Source: Pseudomonadota bacterium
Lineage (GTDB): Bacteria > Desulfobacterota > Desulfobacteria > Desulfobacterales > Desulfobacteraceae
Reading direction: 5' to 3'
DNA: 20,030 nt
NCBI GenBank assembly: GCA_018812385.1
Contig: JAHJDU010000052.1
Location: 1-20,030 of the forward strand
Shown: positions 6,460 to 14,278 of the stretch, piece after piece
Position numbering within the stretch: position 1 is the first letter of the stretch
Layout of the letters: each line of letters opens with the position of its first letter
Made by a program: the position numbers and the translations under genes
Notes under the pieces: generated by a model
Told to the model about the DNA's origin: nothing
Seen by the model: the letters and a program-made list of their open reading frames with translations, nothing else
Database searches by the model: none

Positions 6460-8190
6460 ATGATTTTGTCACGACAACCGTTTTCCAAAGTTTTTTTCAT
6501 ATGGCTTCATCTGTTTCTTTTGATCAGTTTTTTTCCATCATTGATTGTTGCACAACAATTATCTGTCAATCAATGGGGGTCGGACCAGCCCAAAACAAGA
6601 AAAGAATTGCCCGAACATACTGGATCCATGGCCGATTCAAAGATTTTGCTACCCAAACTACCCCCCAAGCTTGACAAGGATCAGTTATCACTAATTCCCA
6701 TTGTGTTTGTAAAGGAATTTCAGTTTATGGGGAACAAAGTAGTTTCCAATGAAACGCTTAGTGAAATTGCAAACCCTTATACCAATAGAAAAATCAGCAC
6801 GACAGAACTCCATGAACTGCGCTACAAGATCAATGAATATTATGCCGGTAAAGGATATATTAATTCCGGAGCTATACTGCCTGATCAAAAAGTGTCCACC
6901 GGTGTAATTTACTTTCGTATTATTGAAGGTAAGTTGACGAAGATTGATATCACAGGGAACAAGAGAATCCAGAGTTCCCTGATCAGAACACACCTTATTT
7001 CAGATAAGGATTTACCGTTCAATGTTTTTGATCTTCAGGAAAAACTTCAGTTGCTCCACAAAAACCCATTGATTGAAAAAATTAACGGAGAACTGATCCC
7101 GGGTATGGCACTTGGAGAGGCGTCATTGAAGATTACGATTGTGGAATCAAATCCTTTAAAAACCATTGTCAAATATGCAAATGACAGTCCACCGAGTTCC
7201 GGCAGTATCGGACAAGAAATCATGGTTCAATATCTTAATCTGTCAGGCGAGGGGGATCAATTTTCCGCACGCTGGAAAAAAACCCGGGGAGCAGATGACT
7301 ATGCAGTAAACTATGATATTCCTTTCAATCATAAGGGATCCAGACTCTCTGCATTCTATGAATATACGGATTCCCGGATTATTGAGGAACCATTTGATCT
7401 TATTGACATAACAAGCGAATCTGTAAGTTTTGGATTCAGCTTTATGTATCTTTTGACCCGGAACCTTAATCAGGATCTGTTCCTGACATTTACAGCCGAA
7501 AGAAGAACCAGTAAAACATTTCTTTACGATAACCCCTTTTCTTTTGTGGAGAACTCGGATGACGGTAAAACAGAACTCAGTATCGGCCGGTTATCCGTGG
7601 ATTTGAACATTTACAGGCCTTCCCATGTATTTGCCGTTCGGTCGGTTATCTCAAAAGGGGTTGATGCGTTCAATGCAACCGCTTTTAAAAGCGAACCGGA
7701 TGCTGATTTTATAAACTTGCTGGGCCAGCTCCAGTGGTCAAAAAGATTTGATTTTATTCCGGGAGATCAATTTATAGTTAAGACTTCTTTTCAGATAAGC
7801 AGGGGTCCTTTGCCGTCATTAGAAAAATTTGCAATAGGCGGTCACGCAACAGTGCGGGGATATCGGGAAAATCAGCTTGTCCGGGATAATGGCCTCGTCG
7901 CATCAATTGAATACCGGATTCCAGTGGCAAGGTTGCCTCTAAAAGGTGTGAGCAAGAGTCTGCAAGATGGGATCATTCAGCTATCCCCGTTTTTTGATTG
8001 GGGAAGATCCTGGAACAATAATGCTGGTGTAGACATCATTTCAAGCGTTGGAGTGGGTATCAGGTGGGATCCTAGCAAAAAAATTCACTCCCGGATATAT
8101 TATGGTTACCAGCTGCAGAATATGATTCATGGCGATCATGATTTACAGGATTCAGGGGTCCATTTTCTTTTTCAATGGAATCTTTTTTAA
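6460..8190 (+). CDS. Two-partner secretion outer-membrane transporter (TpsB; ShlB/FhaC/HecB family)
   Basis: This 576-residue Omp85-superfamily pore exports the TpsA protein encoded immediately downstream. A signal peptide spans about residues 1-32 (Arg and Lys, a long Phe/Leu-rich stretch, cleavage near IVA-QQ). Residues about 84-160 form the first POTRA domain (FMGNKVVSNETLSEIA, then YYAGKGYINSGAILPDQKV), and IDITGNKRIQSSLIR begins the second. The remainder is the 16-strand barrel with GGHATVRGY at residues 460-468; VRGY is the diagnostic loop-6 motif. The protein ends in Phe (QWNLF), as expected for barrel insertion by the BAM complex. GGGG lies 7-10 bases upstream of ATG 6460. The stop is 20 bases before the tpsA start, so the two are cotranscribed. 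Confidence 0.93.
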   Translation: MILSRQPFSKVFFIWLHLFLLISFFPSLIVAQQLSVNQWGSDQPKTRKELPEHTGSMADSKILLPKLPPKLDKDQLSLIPIVFVKEFQFMGNKVVSNETLSEIANPYTNRKISTTELHELRYKINEYYAGKGYINSGAILPDQKVSTGVIYFRIIEGKLTKIDITGNKRIQSSLIRTHLISDKDLPFNVFDLQEKLQLLHKNPLIEKINGELIPGMALGEASLKITIVESNPLKTIVKYANDSPPSSGSIGQEIMVQYLNLSGEGDQFSARWKKTRGADDYAVNYDIPFNHKGSRLSAFYEYTDSRIIEEPFDLIDITSESVSFGFSFMYLLTRNLNQDLFLTFTAERRTSKTFLYDNPFSFVENSDDGKTELSIGRLSVDLNIYRPSHVFAVRSVISKGVDAFNATAFKSEPDADFINLLGQLQWSKRFDFIPGDQFIVKTSFQISRGPLPSLEKFAIGGHATVRGYRENQLVRDNGLVASIEYRIPVARLPLKGVSKSLQDGIIQLSPFFDWGRSWNNNAGVDIISSVGVGIRWDPSKKIHSRIYYGYQLQNMIHGDHDLQDSGVHFLFQWNLF

Positions 8191-8210
8191 ATCAGGAGAG
8201 GGTGTTTTTT

Positions 8211-11200
8211 ATGAAATGCTTAAAGAAGATGTTTCTTTGGGGGTGTGTCTTTTGTTTTTTAAGGATTTTGAGCCCAATGACATGTCCATATGCCGAAGTT
8301 GTCCTTGACGGAACATTGGGCATATCAGGTTCTCTTACCGGCCCCAATTATTCCATTACCTCGGATCTTGGAACCCAGGTGGGTCAGAATTTGTTTCACA
8401 GCTTTTCATTATTCAATCTTGATTCAAATGAATCTGCAGTTTTCAAAGGTCCAGATACTGTTTCAAATATTATCAGCAGAATAACAGGCGGTCAGTCATC
8501 CTATATTGACGGCAGTTTAAGATCCGAAATAGCCAATGCAAACCTTTATCTTCTGAATCCATCCGGAATTATATTTGGACCCAATGCCCAATTGGATATT
8601 ACCGGGTCCTTCCATATCAGCACCGCAGATTATCTTACCCTTGGTCAGAACGGGATGTTTCATGCCAATTCATCAGGAAATAGCATTTTAACATCCTCAC
8701 CTGTTGAGGCCTTTGGCTTTTTGACACCCTTGCCTTCTGCCGTGAATATTGACGGCAGTCTGCTTTCTGTACTTCCGGGAAAAGATATCTCAATCATCAG
8801 CGGCCCCATTACGATTGGAAACAATGCTATTTTACATGCAAAAGGCGGTCGGATTGATACTGTCGCTGTCTCCTCAAGCGGTGAAGTGATACCTGAAACT
8901 AATGGTGTTGATACCAATAGTTTTAAAGAAATGGGAAATGTGGATATTTTAAACGACTCCTATCTTTATACCAGTGATGATAACGGCGGACAGATCTATA
9001 TTCGTGCAGGCAACCTCATGGTTCAAGGTTCGAATATCTGGGCGGAAACCCAAGGCAGCGGCCCAGGGGGCAGCATTGACATCATTGTGGACGATTCCAT
9101 TGTTCTTGATTCGGCCAGTACTATCTCCACCAGCACGGTGGCAGACGGGGTGGCCGGAGATGTCTCCATCATCACCGGCAGCCTGGAGTTAAAAAACGAA
9201 TCCAGTATCCTGGCAATCAGTTTGGATCAAGGAACTGCCGGAAACATATCAGTGGATGCTGATAATTCCATTTTGATTAACGGCCTTGGAAATGGATCAT
9301 TTTTCGGTTTGTTTACCTATAGTTTATCAGGAGATGGTCCTGCAGGCGATATCACGATTAAAACGCCGGTATTGACGCTGAAAGAAAATGCTTTGATCAG
9401 TGCCAGTTCAAGTGGCAGCGGTGACTCCGGCACCATAATTGTGGATGCGGAAAATCTGGACATCTCAGGAGGATCCCAGATACTGACCAATACGACGGAC
9501 GGCACCGGTGGAAATATAGAACTTTCCATAGCAGATTCCTTAACGATTTCCGGGGATAGCAATGGATTCACCAGCGGTTTGTTCACCACTTCAAAGGGTG
9601 GTGGAAACGGTGGGGACATTATTATTTTCACCTCCCAGTGCCTTTTGGATGCCGGAAGGATAGGAGTTCTGGCCCTGGATGCCGGTAATGCCGGGTTTAT
9701 GTTTATTGATACTGATACCTTATCTGTCCTGAATGGAGGTGCCATAGACGTCTATACCGAAAGCAGCGGCAATGCCGGAAGTATTGATATCCATGCCAAT
9801 GATTCAATTTGGATTGATGGTGCTGGTAGTTCCGGATACTACAGCCGGCTTGCTGCCTATACCAATGGCAGTGGTAAGGGTGGAAATTTGGCCCTTGAAT
9901 CTCCCAATATTCTTGTGAGCAATGGTGCCACAATCTATAACCGGACATTTGATACAGGTACTGGAGGAGATATTTTCATCACCGGAGACTTTTTGGATGT
10001 GACCGGTACCGGCCAGATCTCCTGCAGTACATTCGGCAGTGCACCGGCAGGGGATATCGTGATTAATACCATAGGTTCGATGAACATATCCGGTAGTGAT
10101 GGCTCTGATCCCAGCGGCATTTTTGCCGCAAGTTATGGCAGCGGAGCCGGGGGGCAAATCCTGGTAAATACAAAAGATATTCAAATATCAGATGGCGGTA
10201 TTCTTCAGGTGACCAGCACGGATACGGGAGAAGGCGGAGTCATTATCCTGGAAGCTGACACCGTTAAAATTGTAGGTGGTGGTACAGTGTCAAGTGGTGC
10301 AGAAGGAGCTGGCAAAGGCGGCAGTATCGTTGTCACGGCAGACAGCTCATTGGCCATTTCAGGTCAGAAGTCATATCTTTCTTCCGGATTATTTGCCAAT
10401 ACCAATGCTGCCGGTCATTCAGGCAATATAACAGTATCTACAGGCCATCTTTCGATTTCAGAAAACGGTGCAATAGAAGCCGGAAATGTCGCCGGATCAG
10501 GAAATGGGGGAGATATATCCGTGAATGCCGATACGATGATATTGTCCAGCCAGGGAGGGATATCCACTGCCACGGCAGATACCGGGAAAGCCGGGAACAT
10601 CCAGATTGATGGTACTAAAGTTTTACTATTTGATGGGTCCTATATATCCAGCAGTTCATCAGGAACTGGTGATGCCGGCACCATCAGCATTAATACGCCG
10701 GATCAACTCTTTTTAGAGAATAGCAAAATCACAACCGAGGCAAATTTTTCAGATGGCGGCAACATTTTTATCCAAATAAATAATATTTTCAGAATGGTAG
10801 ATAGTGATATCACCGCCACGGTGGGCGGCGGTCTGGGAAATGGCGGGAATATTAGCATTGACCCGATATTTGTTATTCTTGACAATAGCCGGGTGATTGC
10901 CAATGCTTACCAGGGTAACGGGGGCAACATTCATATTGTTGCAGATTATTTTTTTTCGGATACCAGTAGTATCGTTAATGCGTCATCCCAACTCGGCATT
11001 GACGGGACCATTAATATTGAGACTCCAAATATTGATTTGAATTCCAGTTTTGTCGTCTTGTCGGAATATAACAAGATCCCGGTCCTGGGGAGTGATCAAT
11101 GTCAAGTTAGAACCAATGAGACGGTCAGCAGCTTGATAAAGAGTGGCAGGGGGGGGCTTGTGCCAAGTTTCTTTATTCCTTTATCTGCTCCAGTTATGGG

Positions 11201-11216
11201 TTTGGAAGATCTTTAA
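8211..11216 (+). CDS. Two-partner secretion exoprotein (TpsA), filamentous-haemagglutinin-type beta-helix
   Basis: This secreted or surface-held protein of 1001 residues is exported through the adjacent TpsB pore. The signal peptide covers about residues 1-29 (KKMFLWGCVFCFLRIL, cleavage near PYA-EV). The TPS recognition domain follows, about residues 30-270, with LFHSFSLFNL, VSNIISRITGG and the key NPSGIIFGPNAQLDITGSF (NPSG at 116-119). From about residue 260 to 900 it is Gly/Ser/Ala/Asp-rich beta-helix repeats. The C terminus has a lone Cys region, then SGRGGLVPS, close to a tail common in cyanobacterial TpsA-type proteins. The frame is open from 8175, but ATG 8211 has AGGAGAGGG 8-16 bases upstream and starts a proper signal peptide. 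The ligand or activity is unknown. No toxin domain is seen at the C terminus, so a CdiA-like effector is unlikely. Confidence 0.9.
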   Translation: MKCLKKMFLWGCVFCFLRILSPMTCPYAEVVLDGTLGISGSLTGPNYSITSDLGTQVGQNLFHSFSLFNLDSNESAVFKGPDTVSNIISRITGGQSSYIDGSLRSEIANANLYLLNPSGIIFGPNAQLDITGSFHISTADYLTLGQNGMFHANSSGNSILTSSPVEAFGFLTPLPSAVNIDGSLLSVLPGKDISIISGPITIGNNAILHAKGGRIDTVAVSSSGEVIPETNGVDTNSFKEMGNVDILNDSYLYTSDDNGGQIYIRAGNLMVQGSNIWAETQGSGPGGSIDIIVDDSIVLDSASTISTSTVADGVAGDVSIITGSLELKNESSILAISLDQGTAGNISVDADNSILINGLGNGSFFGLFTYSLSGDGPAGDITIKTPVLTLKENALISASSSGSGDSGTIIVDAENLDISGGSQILTNTTDGTGGNIELSIADSLTISGDSNGFTSGLFTTSKGGGNGGDIIIFTSQCLLDAGRIGVLALDAGNAGFMFIDTDTLSVLNGGAIDVYTESSGNAGSIDIHANDSIWIDGAGSSGYYSRLAAYTNGSGKGGNLALESPNILVSNGATIYNRTFDTGTGGDIFITGDFLDVTGTGQISCSTFGSAPAGDIVINTIGSMNISGSDGSDPSGIFAASYGSGAGGQILVNTKDIQISDGGILQVTSTDTGEGGVIILEADTVKIVGGGTVSSGAEGAGKGGSIVVTADSSLAISGQKSYLSSGLFANTNAAGHSGNITVSTGHLSISENGAIEAGNVAGSGNGGDISVNADTMILSSQGGISTATADTGKAGNIQIDGTKVLLFDGSYISSSSSGTGDAGTISINTPDQLFLENSKITTEANFSDGGNIFIQINNIFRMVDSDITATVGGGLGNGGNISIDPIFVILDNSRVIANAYQGNGGNIHIVADYFFSDTSSIVNASSQLGIDGTINIETPNIDLNSSFVVLSEYNKIPVLGSDQCQVRTNETVSSLIKSGRGGLVPSFFIPLSAPVMGLEDL
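8985..10940 (+). repeat. Beta-helix repeat region inside tpsA
   Basis: About a dozen or more imperfect repeats are encoded here. A shorter unit of roughly 40 residues has the pattern G-x-GG-x-I-x-I-x-A-x-x-L-x-L-x-x-x-x-x-I-x-T-x-T-x-G-x-G. It alternates with a longer unit carrying an extra stretch of the type S-L-x-I-S-G...SGLF-x-x-T (seen near residues 453-470, 620-640 and 718-740). Divergence is high at the DNA level, so unit boundaries were judged from the protein. The pattern is that of a right-handed parallel beta-helix. Confidence 0.7.
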
Positions 11217-11222
11217 ACCTTC

Positions 11223-13562
11223 CTAAAGCCAGTTCCCTATCAATAAAAAAGGCGCCCAGTATGTCGGATGCTGATAGGCATCTTGTTCCAACAGGTTTAT
11301 CTGGGCTTGCTGAAGGGCCTGGGCTTTGGTGATGGTATCAGAATTCAAAAGTCGCCTGTAAAAATCAATCAGCAGCATTGAGGCCGCTTTGTCATTGATA
11401 AACCACAGGCTGGCCAGAGCGCTGCGTGCACCGGACTTCACTGCTATCCCAGCAAGCCCCAAGGCAGCTCGGTCGTCTCCAACAGCTGTCTGGCAGGCAC
11501 TTAAGCTTAACAATTCCACTGGGTCTTGACGAAAATTGCTCAACGCCATTAATTTTTCAAGACTGTCCAGGGTCAGTTTGCCATTATGGGTTAACACAAA
11601 GGTTTTTTCAGGGTTTTTGTCAAACTGGCCATGGGATGCGATATGAACAATGGAATAGGGTGTATTTTCAAGCGCCTGCTGCATAGATGGGTATACAAAT
11701 GCCTCATTCATCAGTAACTGCCCCTGATACATTCTGTTGATCTCACGTAATTCCATATCCACATATGGTAAAGGAGAAAAATTCTGCACGGATTCAGTCA
11801 GTCCGTTCAGCAGCAGTTTAATGCCCTGACGGCGCAAGGGGACCAAATCTGTAAGGGTCAGGCTTGGGGTCGTTGCGATGGCAAATTTCTTGATGAGAAA
11901 TACGTCACCGTCATGGAGGCATGACATGGGGATTGTTCGAAGCGGGCCGTCCGGAACAAATATCAGGGTATGTATATCATGTTTTTCCAGTTCTTTTTCA
12001 ATTGGCTGTATGATCCATGAGTACAGCTTTTTGGAATGTCTGATGAATCGGCTTCCCGGTTGCTCAAGTTTTTTTCTCAGCCATCTGACTTCTTCGGTCA
12101 GCATTTTTTTTGACACGTTAACCTTGAAGCTTTTCTTAACACCTCCTAAAGTAACGATGATTTCCAGCCTTTCCGGCAGCAGAACCGGATAGATGACGGC
12201 AGTTCCAGGAAGTTCTTTGTCAAGGCTCGACTGCCTTGCCTTGAGCGCAATCAAACAATCATCCTGGAAATAGTCCTGCAGTTCCAATTGTTTTAGCTGT
12301 TCAATCGTATTTTGAGCAGTCGTCAGGTCCATTTGCAATCTTGCCGGATCTTTTTTTTGGGCACTTCGCTGTAAAAGAAGATCTGCCAGTTCAAAATACA
12401 CCGGGCCGATAGCCTCCCTGAAGGACACATTGGACTTACGCTTACAATCATTTTTTAGATCTTCCCGGATTTCTAAAATACTTTTCAAGGCATGTTTATA
12501 GGCCTCAATGGCATCGTCAATCTTCCCTTGTAACTTGAATTGCCTGCCGTTATCCCATTGCCACTGATATAAAATATCAAACGCACCAATTTGCTGAGCG
12601 GCAAATATGGCCTGTTGTGTATAATAAACGGCTTCTTCAAGCTGGTCGTTTTTTTGATATAGCTGTCCCAGTGAGCCAAGCCCATAAGAATAAGACCAGT
12701 CGTTATTGATCCTTTGGGCGACCTGGATGCCGGCCTCAAATGTATCATAGGCCATTAAAAGAAGTTCCCGGCGTAAGGGCAGTAATTGATGATCAGCCCA
12801 GGCCTGACTAACAATTCGACCAATACTTATAAGAGAAACTGCCTTATCAAAACTGTCTGCCAGATCCACTGCCTGTGAGAATGTCTGTTTAAGCAATGGG
12901 TATACAGTGGTGTGATTCTTTAGAACAACTTGGGTTTTTGCCAGATTCACGGCGGCTTTGACTGCTAAGGAGAATTGCTTTTGTTGTTGGGCCTTTTCCA
13001 TGCTTTGACGATAGTAACCGGCTGCCTGGCTAAATTTTTTTCGGGCAAACAATATGTTTGAGTAGTTCAGAATAACGGTTGCTTCCAATTTTCCTTCAGT
13101 CAGATTTTTCATTTGCTCCAGGCATTTTTTGAGGATGATTTCTGCCTGATCATGATTTCCAGTTTGATAAAGAATTTTGCCAAGAGTTGCCCTTGTCTTA
13201 AATAATAGTTCCGGGTCATTGATGCTACCGGCAATATCCACGGCCGTATCAAGACTGTTTTTAGCCATCCGGACATTACCCGTTGCTTCGAGAGCTTCTG
13301 AAAGATGAATCAATGCCTTTATGTGCTCCGGCGAATGCTTTGCTTTTTTATGCAGCAAAGCTGCCTGTTCCCACAATTTGACAGCCTTTGCAAATTTGCC
13401 ATATCGGTAGGCGTCAACGGCATTTTTTTCAATGAATAAAACCTGGCTGGATATAGTGCTCCCATTTTGACCGGGCTCCGTGTTTAAAGTCATCTCGGCT
13501 AAAGCCGGTGATTCGGTCATAATAAGGATAGCAAGTATGATTACCAGTATATGGTTTTTCAC
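11223..13562 (-). CDS. Exported TPR-CHAT protein (caspase-like cysteine peptidase fold)
   Basis: This 779-residue protein joins tetratricopeptide repeats to a C-terminal CHAT domain, a caspase/separase-related peptidase. Residues 1-22 form a signal peptide (KNHILVIILAILIMTESPALA, split at cleavage after ALA), so it should act in the periplasm or beyond. TPRs fill about residues 40-420, with AVDAYRYGKFAKAVKLWEQA as the first clear unit. The CHAT domain spans about 500-779; the probable catalytic pair is His644 in ASHGQF and Cys690 in LSACQTA, and the WAPFLLIG ending is typical. GTG 13562 is chosen because it overlaps the upstream stop as GTGA and has TGGAGA 7-12 bases before it. An earlier in-frame GTG at 13580 lacks a site. 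Substrate unknown; the neighbouring TpsA is an obvious candidate. The stop lies 6 bases from the tpsA stop. Confidence 0.9.
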   Translation of the reverse strand: MKNHILVIILAILIMTESPALAEMTLNTEPGQNGSTISSQVLFIEKNAVDAYRYGKFAKAVKLWEQAALLHKKAKHSPEHIKALIHLSEALEATGNVRMAKNSLDTAVDIAGSINDPELLFKTRATLGKILYQTGNHDQAEIILKKCLEQMKNLTEGKLEATVILNYSNILFARKKFSQAAGYYRQSMEKAQQQKQFSLAVKAAVNLAKTQVVLKNHTTVYPLLKQTFSQAVDLADSFDKAVSLISIGRIVSQAWADHQLLPLRRELLLMAYDTFEAGIQVAQRINNDWSYSYGLGSLGQLYQKNDQLEEAVYYTQQAIFAAQQIGAFDILYQWQWDNGRQFKLQGKIDDAIEAYKHALKSILEIREDLKNDCKRKSNVSFREAIGPVYFELADLLLQRSAQKKDPARLQMDLTTAQNTIEQLKQLELQDYFQDDCLIALKARQSSLDKELPGTAVIYPVLLPERLEIIVTLGGVKKSFKVNVSKKMLTEEVRWLRKKLEQPGSRFIRHSKKLYSWIIQPIEKELEKHDIHTLIFVPDGPLRTIPMSCLHDGDVFLIKKFAIATTPSLTLTDLVPLRRQGIKLLLNGLTESVQNFSPLPYVDMELREINRMYQGQLLMNEAFVYPSMQQALENTPYSIVHIASHGQFDKNPEKTFVLTHNGKLTLDSLEKLMALSNFRQDPVELLSLSACQTAVGDDRAALGLAGIAVKSGARSALASLWFINDKAASMLLIDFYRRLLNSDTITKAQALQQAQINLLEQDAYQHPTYWAPFLLIGNWL

Positions 13563-14278
13563 ATTTGTTTCTCCAGCCACCTGGACAATTCTTGGATTGT
13601 GGAATTGTCAGGCTGCTTTTGATTCATGGTTTCAATCAACCCGGACATTTCCATGAACTGGTCATAGTCGGCAAGCACACTGAAGAGATACAATTCCGGC
13701 GTGATATCGGTTTTTGAAGAATTTTTCAAAAGCATTTTGTAAGTATTTTTAGCCAAATCGATTTCCCTTTCTTCACTGACATCAAGCTGAACCGGGGGAA
13801 TGGATTGTGCCGGGTCATTTTTATTTTCCTGGCCCCTGACAATGACCGCGCCTGACGTCTGCAATCGGGAGATATTAATGATTTTGGAAGTCCTTCTGAC
13901 TTCATTGGTAACGATCGCCGGCAATGAAGTGATTTTGGGCGCAGCACCCTGATGATCAATGGCAACTCCTTTTAAATGGTCCAGGTAAAAGCTTGCCGGT
14001 CCTTCCCAGGTCTCTTTCCGTCCATTTTCAAAAAAGATGAGCTGCAGGAGTGAGTCCGGCTCAAGGATTATTTTATCTCCTTTGTAAAAATTCATAAAAG
14101 ATTCGGGCGGTGCATTCTGCTTTTTGTCTTTATGAATATAGGAAACCCTACCTGAAACCTGGGTAATCATTCCTATGGCAGTTTCTGAAGAAAATGCTGA
14201 TGTTGCCATGACCAGGCTCAGTGTCAAAACTATAAAAATTATCTTGCCGGATGGATAAAAGTTCTTATATTTTTTCAT
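13559..14278 (-). CDS. Exported FecR-like domain protein
   Basis: This 239-residue protein has a signal peptide (residues about 1-30, cleavage near SAFS) and a FecR-like beta domain over about residues 34-105: IGMITQVSGRVSYI, then FYKGDKIILEPDSLLQLIFFENGRKE (two strands joined by a Gly-Asp turn) and WEGPASFYL. The second half is a charged, partly helical region that looks like a partner- or peptidoglycan-side interaction domain; no known enzyme motif is seen. ATG 14278 has AGGGAG six bases upstream and overlaps the cyclase gene end by 14 bases. Its own stop overlaps the TPR-CHAT start by 4. In cyanobacterial CHAT/CHASE2/TPS clusters a small exported protein of another family (DUF928) sits in a similar place, from memory. 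No cognate sigma factor is present, so classic FecR-FecI signalling is not implied. Confidence 0.7.
   Translation of the reverse strand: MKKYKNFYPSGKIIFIVLTLSLVMATSAFSSETAIGMITQVSGRVSYIHKDKKQNAPPESFMNFYKGDKIILEPDSLLQLIFFENGRKETWEGPASFYLDHLKGVAIDHQGAAPKITSLPAIVTNEVRRTSKIINISRLQTSGAVIVRGQENKNDPAQSIPPVQLDVSEEREIDLAKNTYKMLLKNSSKTDITPELYLFSVLADYDQFMEMSGLIETMNQKQPDNSTIQELSRWLEKQM

Noticed and set aside
9317..9745. Long minus-strand open frames inside tpsA
   Set aside because: They mirror the repetitive Gly/Ser/Ala codons of tpsA, lack ribosome sites and match no family.
10950..11216. TpsA as a contact-dependent inhibition toxin with an immunity gene
   Set aside because: The C terminus continues the beta-helix and ends in a short conserved tail. 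No toxin domain or small immunity gene follows; the next gene is on the other strand.
11223..13562. TPR-CHAT protein as part of a type III-E CRISPR (Craspase-like) system
   Set aside because: No repeat array or cas gene occurs in the window, and the protein has a signal peptide, which does not fit a cytoplasmic RNA-guided partner.
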